DNA of 64,000 nucleotides from Parasphingorhabdus flavimaris (GTDB lineage Bacteria; Pseudomonadota; Alphaproteobacteria; Sphingomonadales; Sphingomonadaceae). The notes beneath the pieces were generated by a model that saw only the letters and a program-made list of their open reading frames with translations, ran no database searches and was not told the DNA's origin. Below are positions 36,513 to 44,979 of this stretch, one piece after another (within the stretch, counting starts at the first letter, position 1; the number at the start of each line of letters is the position of its first letter). The position numbers and the translations under genes were made by a program. The stretch spans positions 682,001-746,000 of the forward strand of contig NZ_JABWMH010000002.1 of the NCBI RefSeq assembly GCF_013371215.1. Reading direction: 5' to 3'.

Positions 36513-37751
36513 ATGACAGCCCGCCTCATCCCTCTCAGCGCCCTGCTGCTCGGTTCCCTGTTTCTACTGATCGCAGGCGGCATAAACGGCCTGATTCTCC
36601 CGATACGCGGGTTAAACGAGGGCTTTAGCGCCTTTTCGCTGGGGTTGCTGGGCACCGGCTGGGCGGCGGGATATGTGCTGGGATGCATCTATACGCCGCT
36701 ACTGGTGGCCGGAGTCGGCCATATCCGGGTATTCGGAACCCTCGCCGCTACAGCCGCGATCGTCATCTTGTTGTCGTCAATGTTCCCCAATCCATGGTTC
36801 TGGATCCCGTTGAGAGCGGTTTCGGGTTTCTGTTTCGCAGGGGCGGCGATGATCGTCGAAAGCTGGCTCAACGAAGAGGTCGATTCCTCGATCCGGGGTC
36901 AGGTTTTCGGAACCTATACGATGATCAATCTGGTGGGTTCGACCGGCGGGCAGTTGATCCTGATCGGCGCGGATGTTTCCACGCCCTGGTTCTTCATGCT
37001 GGCCGCCATCTTCTATTGTCTGGCCCTGATCCCGACGGCGATCAGTTCCAACCGCGCGCCCGCGCCACTGTTCGAGGTCAAGCTCAACATTCCGCAGCTA
37101 TGGCGCAATTCCCCCGTCGCGGTATTTGCGGTGCTGATGATCGGTATTGCCAATGGCACATTTGGAGCCCTGGCGCCGGTTTACGCCGATAGAATCGGTC
37201 TCGACCTGACAACCATCGTGCTTTTCAGCAGCTTGCCAATCCTCGCTGGTGCTGCTGCACAAATCCCGGTGGGGAGGGCGTCGGATCGTTTCGATCGTCG
37301 CAAAGTCCTCGTGTTTCTGGCCATTATTGCCCTCGCTGCGACCAGCAGCTTTCTTTTCATGCGGCCCGAGACAGCATTGGCAAATATCCTGATCGGCTCT
37401 GCACTCGGCGCGGCGATTTTCGCGATGTATCCGATCGTCGTCGCGCATGCCAGCGATCACGCCGCTCCGGGCCAATATATCCGCACCTCCGGTGGGCTGT
37501 TGATGTTGTTCGGTCTGGGATCGATCATCGGCCCGTTCATCGGCGGTCTCGCTATCATGCTATTCGGGCCAATGGGGCTGTTCGGCACCATTTTCGGCGC
37601 GCATCTGTTGATGGCCATCTTCTCGCTTTGGCGAATAGGGCAGCGGGCCCAGGTCGCTGCAGATGACAAGGCGAGTTTTCAGAGCGCTCCATTGGCACGC
37701 AATATGACGCCGGAAACGGAAGTGCTTGCCGACCGGCAGAATCAGGTTTGA
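36513..37751 (+). CDS. MFS transporter, YcaD-like
   Basis: A 412-residue protein with 12 hydrophobic segments, starting MTARLIPLSALLLGSLFLLI. The signature between helices 2 and 3, GTGWAAGYVLGC, and RAVSGFCFAGAAMIVESWLNE near 110-130 fit the YcaD/sugar-efflux-like MFS group. GQVFGTYTMINLVG and SDRFDRRKVLVFLAI (the loop 8-9 motif) are present. Substrate and direction are not apparent. It stands alone between two hairpins. Confidence 0.86.
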   Translation: MTARLIPLSALLLGSLFLLIAGGINGLILPIRGLNEGFSAFSLGLLGTGWAAGYVLGCIYTPLLVAGVGHIRVFGTLAATAAIVILLSSMFPNPWFWIPLRAVSGFCFAGAAMIVESWLNEEVDSSIRGQVFGTYTMINLVGSTGGQLILIGADVSTPWFFMLAAIFYCLALIPTAISSNRAPAPLFEVKLNIPQLWRNSPVAVFAVLMIGIANGTFGALAPVYADRIGLDLTTIVLFSSLPILAGAAAQIPVGRASDRFDRRKVLVFLAIIALAATSSFLFMRPETALANILIGSALGAAIFAMYPIVVAHASDHAAPGQYIRTSGGLLMLFGLGSIIGPFIGGLAIMLFGPMGLFGTIFGAHLLMAIFSLWRIGQRAQVAADDKASFQSAPLARNMTPETEVLADRQNQV

Positions 37752-37760
37752 GCCCGATTG

Positions 37761-37778
37761 GGCGACATGCTTGTCGCC
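37761..37778 (+). terminator. Possible terminator after the MFS gene
   Basis: GGCGACA-TGCT-TGTCGCC is a perfect seven-pair hairpin ten bases after the MFS stop, followed at 37779 by TCTTTCCCGGCTATTTTTT. The T-rich sequence is a little distant from the stem for an ideal intrinsic terminator. Confidence 0.5.
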
Positions 37779-37970
37779 TCTTTCCCGGCTATTTTTTGAC
37801 TGACCGCCCTTTTTTGTAAGCCCGCCCGGGCATTCCCGTTTCTCCCGTCCGAACAGCAGGATTCGCTTTCGGCAACGGACGGCCCTCGCACGTCATCACA
37901 CGCGATTGGAACGATATCGCTGCTCATGCTTTGTCTGGTCACGAACGTTCAATTCTCAAGGGCCACCGCG

Positions 37971-38732
37971 ATGAAACAATTAAGCCAAGACTTCTGGAAC
38001 ATACGCGGTGATTTCAAGATCGCGCATGTCATCAACATCGGCACCCACATGTCTGTGGTCCGCCGGCCGGGTGGCAAGTTTATCCTTCTCGACTCCTATG
38101 AACCCGCCAAGCAGGACCTTGACGCGCTGATGACCCTGACCGAGGGCGGTTCGATGATCGAGGCGGTGTTGAATGTTCATCCCTTTCACACCATCCACTG
38201 CGGCTTTGCGGAGAAGCTGGCGCCGAACGCCCGTTTGATCGGCACGCGTCGCCATCATGAGCAGAAGCCTGATCTCCACTGGGACACGGCACTGATCGAA
38301 GATGCGGCGACGCAACAGGAGTTTGCCGACCTGTTCGATTTCTCGATCCCCTCGGGTGTCGACTTCATTTCCGATGACGAGGCCGTCCACGTCAGCTCGG
38401 TCCTGCTTCGCCATCGCGCCAGTCGCATCGTCCATGCCGACGACACATTGATGTATATCGACCTGCCTGCGCTGGCACAAAAACTGATTCCGGGTCCGCA
38501 ACTGCGTTTCCATCCGAAGCTGGCCGACGGACTCGAAAAACGCTCGGGCGCAGCGGACGATTATGTCCGTTGGGCAAATCAGCTGGCCAGTGAATGGGCC
38601 GACACGTCAATGATATGCGCCGCCCATAACGGCATTCTCGACATGTCCGGCCAGAACTTTCCAGAGGCGATCCGAGAAGCCCTCGATGCAGCTGCCCCCA
38701 CTCTCGACAAACATCGTAGCAAATACGGCTGA
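37971..38732 (+). CDS. Metallo-hydrolase-like protein (MBL-fold candidate)
   Basis: A 253-residue protein from the ATG at 37971, with AAGGG eight bases upstream. The opening (FKIAHVINIGTHMSVVRRPGGKFILLDSY) and NVHPFHTIHCG near 78-88, then HADDTLMYIDLP and SMICAAHNGILD near 225, follow the strand order of metallo-beta-lactamase-fold proteins. The canonical HxHxDH is not present; the region reads HPFHTIH instead. Function is unknown. It is 50 bases upstream of the succinate-semialdehyde dehydrogenase gene and probably co-transcribed. Confidence 0.65.
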   Translation: MKQLSQDFWNIRGDFKIAHVINIGTHMSVVRRPGGKFILLDSYEPAKQDLDALMTLTEGGSMIEAVLNVHPFHTIHCGFAEKLAPNARLIGTRRHHEQKPDLHWDTALIEDAATQQEFADLFDFSIPSGVDFISDDEAVHVSSVLLRHRASRIVHADDTLMYIDLPALAQKLIPGPQLRFHPKLADGLEKRSGAADDYVRWANQLASEWADTSMICAAHNGILDMSGQNFPEAIREALDAAAPTLDKHRSKYG

Positions 38733-38782
38733 CCGCTCGGTTCCGGACGCTTCGGCAAATCCATCAGATCAAGGAAATAAAT

Positions 38783-40162
38783 ATGAGCAATCCGTCTATC
38801 CAGACCACCAACCCGCTTACCGAACAGCTGCTGAAATCCTATCCGATGATGTCGGACGCAGAGGCGATGGACGTGGTCGAGACCAGTCATGCCGCGTTTC
38901 TCGAATGGCGTCTGAAGAGCCCTGAAGAGCGGGCCGGCGTGATCGCGTCGATCGCGAAGGAACTGCGCAATTCGAAAGAGGAATTTGCCCAGCTGATGAC
39001 CGATGAGGTCGGCAAGCTGATCAGCGACTCCCGCGCCGAGATCGAGCTTTGCGCTAGCATTTGCGATTATACCGCCAAAAACGGACCCGAAATGCTGGCC
39101 GATGAACAGCATGATGTCCCCAGCGGCCGCGGGCTGGTAACCTATTCCCCGATGGGCGTGATCTACGGCATCCAGCCTTGGAACTTCCCCTGCTACCAGG
39201 CGGTTCGCTATTCCATTTCCAGCCTGATGGTCGGCAATGGCGTGTTGCTGAAACATTCGGAAAATTGCACCGGCAGCGGGCTGATGCTGCGCGACATTTA
39301 CGAACGGGCAGGACTGCCGAAAGGCTTGTTCGGCGTGCTGTTGATCAGCCATGACCAGTCCGATGCCATCATTGAACATGACCTGGTGCGCGGTGTCACC
39401 CTGACGGGCAGCGACAAGGCCGGGCGTACCGTTGCGCAGAAGGCTGCAGCGGTTGCGAAAAAGACCGTGATGGAGCTGGGCTCGAACGATGCCTATATGA
39501 TTTTTGATGACGCCGATCTCGATCTCGCGATCAAGACATGCGTTCAGGGCCGGCTGTTCAACAACGGCCAGACCTGCGTCAATGCCAAGCGTTTCATTGT
39601 CACCGAGAAAAATTACGATGCGTTTGTGAAAGGCTATGCTGATGCGTTCAAAGCCGTCACGATGGGAGATCCCAACAAGGAAGAATCCGGACTTGGTCCA
39701 TTGGTATCGCGCAGCCAGCGGGACCAGGTCCACAAGCAGGTCGAGGAAAGCGTGGCCAATGGCGCAAAGATCGTGGCCGGCGGGGAGATCCCCGATCAGG
39801 CCGGCTGGTTCTATCCGGCCACAGCGCTGGTTGATGTGGCCCCTGGCCAGCCAGCCTATGATGACGAGATATTCGGTCCTGTTGCCTCGATTATCAAGGC
39901 CAGGGATGACGAAGATGCGATGCGCATTGCCAATGACAGCCGCTATGGCCTCGGCGGCGGGATATTCAGCAAGGATGTCGATCGCGCGGTCAGGATGGCG
40001 TCGACCCATTTTGACACCGGCATGGTCAATATCAATACTTACAGCATTGCATCGCCGGACATGCCCTTCGGCGGCGTCAAGAATTCGGGCTATGGTCGCG
40101 AACATGGCGAGGTCGGCCTGAAGGAGTTTGTCAACGTCAAGGCAATCACGATTGCGGACTGA
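38783..40162 (+). CDS. NAD(P)-dependent succinate-semialdehyde dehydrogenase-like enzyme
   Basis: A 459-residue ALDH. The general-base Glu is in VMELGSNDAY near 230-239, the nucleophile Cys in NNGQTCVNAKR near 258-268, and the cofactor motif VTLTGSDKAGRTV lies near 205. GVIYGIQPWNFPCYQAVR contains the substrate-stabilising Asn. The pattern fits the GabD/Sad group, which oxidises succinate semialdehyde to succinate. The start ATG is preceded by AAGGAA. The next gene starts two bases after its stop, so they form one operon. Confidence 0.9.
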   Translation: MSNPSIQTTNPLTEQLLKSYPMMSDAEAMDVVETSHAAFLEWRLKSPEERAGVIASIAKELRNSKEEFAQLMTDEVGKLISDSRAEIELCASICDYTAKNGPEMLADEQHDVPSGRGLVTYSPMGVIYGIQPWNFPCYQAVRYSISSLMVGNGVLLKHSENCTGSGLMLRDIYERAGLPKGLFGVLLISHDQSDAIIEHDLVRGVTLTGSDKAGRTVAQKAAAVAKKTVMELGSNDAYMIFDDADLDLAIKTCVQGRLFNNGQTCVNAKRFIVTEKNYDAFVKGYADAFKAVTMGDPNKEESGLGPLVSRSQRDQVHKQVEESVANGAKIVAGGEIPDQAGWFYPATALVDVAPGQPAYDDEIFGPVASIIKARDDEDAMRIANDSRYGLGGGIFSKDVDRAVRMASTHFDTGMVNINTYSIASPDMPFGGVKNSGYGREHGEVGLKEFVNVKAITIAD

Positions 40163-40163
40163 T

Positions 40164-41576
40164 ATGACCGGGACCCTGACATGTGATGTGGCGGTGATTG
40201 GTGCCGGCACCGCCGGCCTCGCGGCCGAACGTGCGGCGCGGTCCAACGGTGCCCGCACCCTGCTGATCGATCCGGAATATAACGGAACGACCTGCGCCAA
40301 CGTGGGCTGCATGCCATCCAAGCTGCTGATCGCGGCTTCTCACGCCGCCCATGCCGCAAGGTCGACTGCCATGTTCGGTATCGAAGTTGGCAAGGTCAGG
40401 GTCGATGGCGCGGCGGTGATGCAGCGGGTCCGCGACGAACGCGACCGCTTTGCCCGGCTGACCCGCGAATCGATCGCGGATATACCCGAGCATGTCCGTC
40501 TGATAGGGCGGGCGAGATTTACCGCACCCGATCGGCTCGAACTGGACGATGGCCGGACGATTGACGCGCGGGCTATCGTAATTGCCACCGGATCGGCTCC
40601 ATCGATTCCGGATGGATATTCCAATCTCGGCGACCGGCTGCTCACCAATGACAATATATTCGAGCTGGAGGAATTGCCCGCTCGGCTGGCGGTCATCGGA
40701 TCGGGACCGATCGGGCTCGAACTGGCTCAGGCCATGGCAAGGCTCGGCGTCAAGGTGTCCCTTTTCGACCGTGGCGCTCGGCTCGGCGGAATTCGCTGCG
40801 ACCGCGTTCATGCCGCGCTGCGATCCGAGATCGAAGCGGATATGGATCTCCATCTGGGTGTAGATGTGGAGGCCGACGGCAAAGCGGAAAGCGTTGGCCT
40901 GGCGTGGAGCGGCCGGTCGTCGGGTGAAGCGGATTTCGATTATATTCTGGTTGCCACCGGACGACCGCCGAATCTGGAAAGCCTCGATCTGCGTGCAGCG
41001 GGCCTGGAGCTGGATGACCAGGGCGTACCCCGGCACGACAGGGAAACGATGCGCTGCGGAGAAAGCGCGATCTTTCTTGCCGGCGATGTCGCCAATGACA
41101 TGCCGCTGCTCCACGAGGCATCGCATGGCGGGGCCATTGCGGGGCGCAACGCCGTTGCCTGTCCGGTCACTATAAAGACCGATCGGTTCACACCTTTCAG
41201 CATCACCTTCACCAGCCCACCGGTCGCACGGATCGGCAAATCCGAAGAGGACGGGCTGGTAACCGGCACCGCCGATTTCAGCGACCAGGGTCGCGCTCGG
41301 GTCGAGGGAATTAACCAGGGCGTCCTGACCCTCTATGCCGCCGCACCCGACGGTCGGTTGATCGGTGCCGATCTCTTCACGCCCGGTAGCGAACATCTGG
41401 CGCACATGCTGACATGGGCCATCCAGCAAGGCCAGACCGCCACCCAATTCCTCGAAATGCCTTATTATCATCCAACACTGGAAGAAGGGTTGAAACAGGC
41501 ATTGCGAACCATTTGTGCGGCTACTCCGATAGAATTACCGCAAGACCAGGACCGGGGTGAACCCGCCGGGACATAG
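40164..41576 (+). CDS. Lpd/MerA-like pyridine nucleotide-disulfide oxidoreductase
   Basis: A protein of 470 residues from the ATG at 40164, the first ATG after the previous stop. FAD motif VAVIGAGTAGLAAERAA near 8-24, redox disulfide TTCANVGCMPSK (Cys42/Cys47), NAD motif VIGSGPIGLELAQAM near 174-188 and C-terminal YYHPTLEEGL with the His and Glu pair. The last matches E3-type enzymes. It is not the pyruvate dehydrogenase E3, which is encoded earlier in the window. Context suggests a redox partner of the neighbouring aldehyde dehydrogenase or a defence against metals or disulfides; substrate unknown. Confidence 0.85.
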   Translation: MTGTLTCDVAVIGAGTAGLAAERAARSNGARTLLIDPEYNGTTCANVGCMPSKLLIAASHAAHAARSTAMFGIEVGKVRVDGAAVMQRVRDERDRFARLTRESIADIPEHVRLIGRARFTAPDRLELDDGRTIDARAIVIATGSAPSIPDGYSNLGDRLLTNDNIFELEELPARLAVIGSGPIGLELAQAMARLGVKVSLFDRGARLGGIRCDRVHAALRSEIEADMDLHLGVDVEADGKAESVGLAWSGRSSGEADFDYILVATGRPPNLESLDLRAAGLELDDQGVPRHDRETMRCGESAIFLAGDVANDMPLLHEASHGGAIAGRNAVACPVTIKTDRFTPFSITFTSPPVARIGKSEEDGLVTGTADFSDQGRARVEGINQGVLTLYAAAPDGRLIGADLFTPGSEHLAHMLTWAIQQGQTATQFLEMPYYHPTLEEGLKQALRTICAATPIELPQDQDRGEPAGT

Positions 41577-41604
41577 ATGCCGCGCCTGACCGCGCCGTCA
41601 TCCC

Positions 41605-42501
41605 TCATTCTGCGTCCAGACTGTTCGAGACCGATGCGATAAGCTGTCCAATCCACTCGACCCGCGCGGGCATTTTTCTGCCGCGTCGCGAGACCATCCA
41701 CAAATCATGGCGGAGCCTTTTGGGGAGTGGCGCGACCTGAAGCCTGTCCTTCGCCGGGTAGCTGTTCACGCCGCTGCGCGGCAGCAGGGTATATCCGACA
41801 CCTTCCGCGACGGGTGCAGGGATCTGGCTGATCTGGTTCACGAAACTGCGGATGCGGAGACGGTCCGACCCCCGGAACTCTTCCGGGAAATTCAGCGCGA
41901 ACAGACTGTCCGCATAGGCAAATCCGTCAGGATGGGCGACGAAGCCGAGCTGTTCGAGCGCCTGAAAGCTGATCGGAGGCTCGATCGCATCGAGTGGCAC
42001 AACGAGACATAGTTCCTCCTGTGCCAGATGCATGGCATCGAGCCTGGGATGGCGCGGATCATGGTCCGCAACGCCCAGATCAAATTGTCCCTTCAAAACG
42101 CCGTTCAGCACCTTGTCCTGCGGCGCGGCCTCCAGCCTGATCGTCAGTTTCGGCGAGTGTTGCATCGCCGAAAGGAGATGCGGAAATATCAGCATCGCGA
42201 AACTGCCGGAACAGGCGATGGTGACCTCACCGGTCGCGGGGTCGTCGCTCAGCACCGTCTCGAGCAGGCTCTGCTCTTCGGCGCGTCTCGCGCGCCCGAC
42301 CGCCAGTACCGCTTCGCCCGCCGGGGTGGGGCTGAATCTTTTTCCCTGGCGCGAAATCAGCGACTGACCGATCTGGGCTTCCAGCTTTTGCAAATGCTGC
42401 GAAACGCCGGGCTGGGTCATATTCAACTGCTCCGCCGCCCTGGTAAAATGACCGGTTTCGCAGAGAGTGACGAAGGTTTCCAACCATTGGGCGTTCAACA
42501 T
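41605..42501 (-). CDS. LysR-family transcriptional regulator
   Basis: A 298-residue LTTR. The helix-turn-helix is in the first 65 residues (FTRAAEQLNMTQPGVSQHLQKLEAQIGQSLISRQ), followed by a co-inducer-binding domain starting VTIACSGSFAM. It is divergent from the VOC gene at 42604, and a perfect T-N11-A palindrome lies six bases upstream of its own start. The usual arrangement would make it autoregulated and an activator of the divergent gene. The gene ends 28 bases from the convergent Lpd-like gene. Confidence 0.93.
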   Translation of the reverse strand: MLNAQWLETFVTLCETGHFTRAAEQLNMTQPGVSQHLQKLEAQIGQSLISRQGKRFSPTPAGEAVLAVGRARRAEEQSLLETVLSDDPATGEVTIACSGSFAMLIFPHLLSAMQHSPKLTIRLEAAPQDKVLNGVLKGQFDLGVADHDPRHPRLDAMHLAQEELCLVVPLDAIEPPISFQALEQLGFVAHPDGFAYADSLFALNFPEEFRGSDRLRIRSFVNQISQIPAPVAEGVGYTLLPRSGVNSYPAKDRLQVAPLPKRLRHDLWMVSRRGRKMPARVEWIGQLIASVSNSLDAE

Positions 42502-42506
42502 TGGAT

Positions 42507-42521
42507 ATTACTATCTGTAAT
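42507..42521. promoter_or_regulatory. Candidate LysR-type operator (T-N11-A palindrome)
   Basis: ATTAC-TATCT-GTAAT is a perfect five-by-five inverted repeat that matches the T-N11-A LysR box. It lies between the divergent LysR and VOC genes, just before the LysR start codon, as expected for autorepression. Other AT-rich repeats follow up to 42570, including ATAAGC and GCTTAT. Confidence 0.6.
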
Positions 42522-42603
42522 GATTAAATAAGCAAACGATTATTTCACATGATGAAGGCGTTCGCTTATCTCTAACAGTACAGGAAATAAAAGGAACTCA
42601 CCC

Positions 42604-43101
42604 ATGCTGCCAACACCACGCGCTTTTTCGCATATCGGCCTATCGGTCCCGGACCTTGATGCCGCCGTCAAATTCTACACCGAAATACTCGGGCTCTATA
42701 CGATCATGAAACCGACCGAAATCACCGAAGACGACAGTGCTGTCGGGATCATGTGTACCGACGTTTTCGGCCCGGGATGGGGCAGCTTGCGTATCGCCCA
42801 TCTCGCGACCGCCGACCGTGTCGGCATCGAGATATTCGAATTTCCGGACAATCACGCGCCGGACCAGAATCTTGACCACAAGCGCCACGGAACCTTCCAT
42901 TTCTGCATCCAGGATCCCGACGTGGAAGGCCTGATCGAAAAAATCGTCGCCGCCGGAGGAAGGCAACGCATGCCTGTCCGCGAATATTTTCCGGGCAAGA
43001 AGCCATATCGCATGTGCTACGTCGAAGACCCGTTCGGGATCGTGTTCGAAATTTACAGCCACAGCTATGAACTGACCTATTCCGAAGGTGCCTATTCTTA
43101 G
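42604..43101 (+). CDS. VOC-family glyoxalase/dioxygenase-like protein
   Basis: A 165-residue vicinal-oxygen-chelate protein. Likely metal ligands are His11 (FSHIGLSVPD), Glu in GIEIFEFP near 81, His in GTFHFCIQD near 98 and Glu in GIVFEIYSHS near 152. HEHE is the glyoxalase I/extradiol set. The sequence resembles lactoylglutathione lyase-related proteins, but the substrate is unclear. A ribosome site (AGGAAC) precedes the ATG. It is divergent from the LysR gene, its probable regulator, suggesting response to a toxic aldehyde or an aromatic compound. Confidence 0.85.
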   Translation: MLPTPRAFSHIGLSVPDLDAAVKFYTEILGLYTIMKPTEITEDDSAVGIMCTDVFGPGWGSLRIAHLATADRVGIEIFEFPDNHAPDQNLDHKRHGTFHFCIQDPDVEGLIEKIVAAGGRQRMPVREYFPGKKPYRMCYVEDPFGIVFEIYSHSYELTYSEGAYS

Positions 43102-43203
43102 AAAGACATTTCGACAGGGTGCGCGGTCTTGGTCAGAGCCATGGCCGCGCAATCCTTGATAAACCGGTCAAAATACGGCTTCCGGTAAGATCTGTGCTCA
43201 TTC

Positions 43204-44793
43204 TCAGGAACCCTGTTTGCTCCATTTGCGCAATATATCGTCAGCCACATGTCGGGCATTTTTCGAACATTCCACCAAACCTTGCGAGAACGGATAGCGT
43301 TCAAGAAGCTGGGGCAGGGCCAAACAATAAATCGGACTGGCGTCTGCTTTCGCCAGATCCAGAATGAAGGGCCGCAACACCGGCTCCTCAGGATCGCGCA
43401 AAGCCTTTACCAGCGACGGAAATGGCAAATCGGCCGGACTTGACGGAGACTGGCCCCGGGCATCAAGCATGACATCAAAACGGATGGTACCATCCTCACT
43501 ATCAATCTCGATTATGCCATCGTCCGATAGCCCAAATTCGGCTTCTTCCTCAGTCGCAACAAGCGCAAGCACGCCTGCATCAAAGAGCGCGGTAACGCGA
43601 GCGAGAGAAAGATGTGGCACGGCGGCATAGCAGTCGGCAAACACCGGCATGAGATGATCGAGGAAACGCCAATAATCCTCCTCGGACAGTTGCCGTAATA
43701 TATGATCGATCGCTACGTGCGCACGGAGCAGGGCATAGCGATGCGGGATTGTCTCCTTGCAACGCATAGTCTCCCGCGATTCAAGCAAATCTCGTTTCAC
43801 CGCGCGCAATCCGCCGACCTCGCGTCGATCGGAAAAATAGGCAGGCCCGAACCCTTCCAGGGTCCTCGCGGTCTCGGGTAGCCGATCGAGATAGTCGGGG
43901 TCGGCCACATCCAGTTCGTCACACAGAAGCTGGAATATACGATCGAGCAAACCGTCAGATCCCTGATCAATCTCGAAATCCATCGCATCCCGCGTCAGAC
44001 AGGTGAGCGGCTCGTAGGGAAAAGGGTAATAGAAGTCGCCCTCTGGCATGATTCCCATTTTCGACACCATGGTAATCCGCAACGCGTTATCCGTATCGGC
44101 CGCCAACCAGCTGATACGCCCCCCGCTCTCCTGGAATTCACCGCGGGCGTGACCAAGGGTGATTACAATGTCTATCGCTGACAGCGACGAGCCCAGCACG
44201 CCAATATCATTCTGTTCCAGCCCGGTGATATTTGTATTGGGCCAGGGCGAAACCAGTTTCACGCCGTCAATTTCGGGAACGTCGGGCCAGCTGTGACCCG
44301 AAGCAATCACGACTGCGTCGAACTGCAACGTCTTGATGGACTGTCCGCACTCATATCGCACGGTCGAGCGCATGTCATTTGCCGCTTCAATGTCAGTCAC
44401 GCGGCATTTCGTAAGAATATCGATTTCGTGCCCGATATCGCGAGCGTTTTCGCACAATTCGGAAAATTGGGAATGGAGATACTCGCCGATCAGGACGCGC
44501 GGATAAAAGGCGCGAGCGGTAAGGTCATGCGCCGATAATTCCCATTCACCAAGTTCGCGGGCGGGCTGCTCTCTGAGCCAGTCGACCAGCGGTCGCACCG
44601 GAGCCGGGATTTCGCGGCTAAAGGCGTTGCAAAGCATGTAATCGGCATTCAGAGCAGGGTCGTAAGGCATTCCCGTTCCCGCGCGAGGTGACGCTTCGAA
44701 GAATGTAATGGCAAGCGGATCATCGCTGGAAGAAAGATGCTTGAGTAAATAGATTGCCGTCGGGCCGCTGCCCACGATTCCGATTTTTCGCAC
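43204..44793 (-). CDS. FAD/NAD(P)-binding protein of unknown substrate
   Basis: A 529-residue protein from the GTG at 44793, with GAAGGG nine bases upstream; longer frames have no FAD motif before this point. The start VRKIGIVGSGPTAIYLLKHL is a Rossmann FAD loop, and VVIASGHSWPDVP near 165-177 is the second FAD/NAD segment. The pattern fits the FAD-NAD(P)-binding family (NAD_binding_9-like) with uncharacterised members. It sits after katE on the same strand, with a 186-base gap. I assign no reaction. It could use FAD and NADPH in oxidative-stress metabolism, but this is inference from position. Confidence 0.75.
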   Translation of the reverse strand: MRKIGIVGSGPTAIYLLKHLSSSDDPLAITFFEASPRAGTGMPYDPALNADYMLCNAFSREIPAPVRPLVDWLREQPARELGEWELSAHDLTARAFYPRVLIGEYLHSQFSELCENARDIGHEIDILTKCRVTDIEAANDMRSTVRYECGQSIKTLQFDAVVIASGHSWPDVPEIDGVKLVSPWPNTNITGLEQNDIGVLGSSLSAIDIVITLGHARGEFQESGGRISWLAADTDNALRITMVSKMGIMPEGDFYYPFPYEPLTCLTRDAMDFEIDQGSDGLLDRIFQLLCDELDVADPDYLDRLPETARTLEGFGPAYFSDRREVGGLRAVKRDLLESRETMRCKETIPHRYALLRAHVAIDHILRQLSEEDYWRFLDHLMPVFADCYAAVPHLSLARVTALFDAGVLALVATEEEAEFGLSDDGIIEIDSEDGTIRFDVMLDARGQSPSSPADLPFPSLVKALRDPEEPVLRPFILDLAKADASPIYCLALPQLLERYPFSQGLVECSKNARHVADDILRKWSKQGS

Positions 44794-44979
44794 CGATGTA
44801 ATCCCTTCAGGACCAAGACACGCCGACCTTTGTAGCGCTGCCCAAAACGGACGGCGCTCCGCCAAACGATAGAATAGGCAGTATACCAATTGCTGGCCGA
44901 AACCACGCGAGCGGACCGTCACTCGCACCTGACGATGAGGGGGCTCGCGATCGTCCGGCCAGCAGCTGGCTATATTCTC

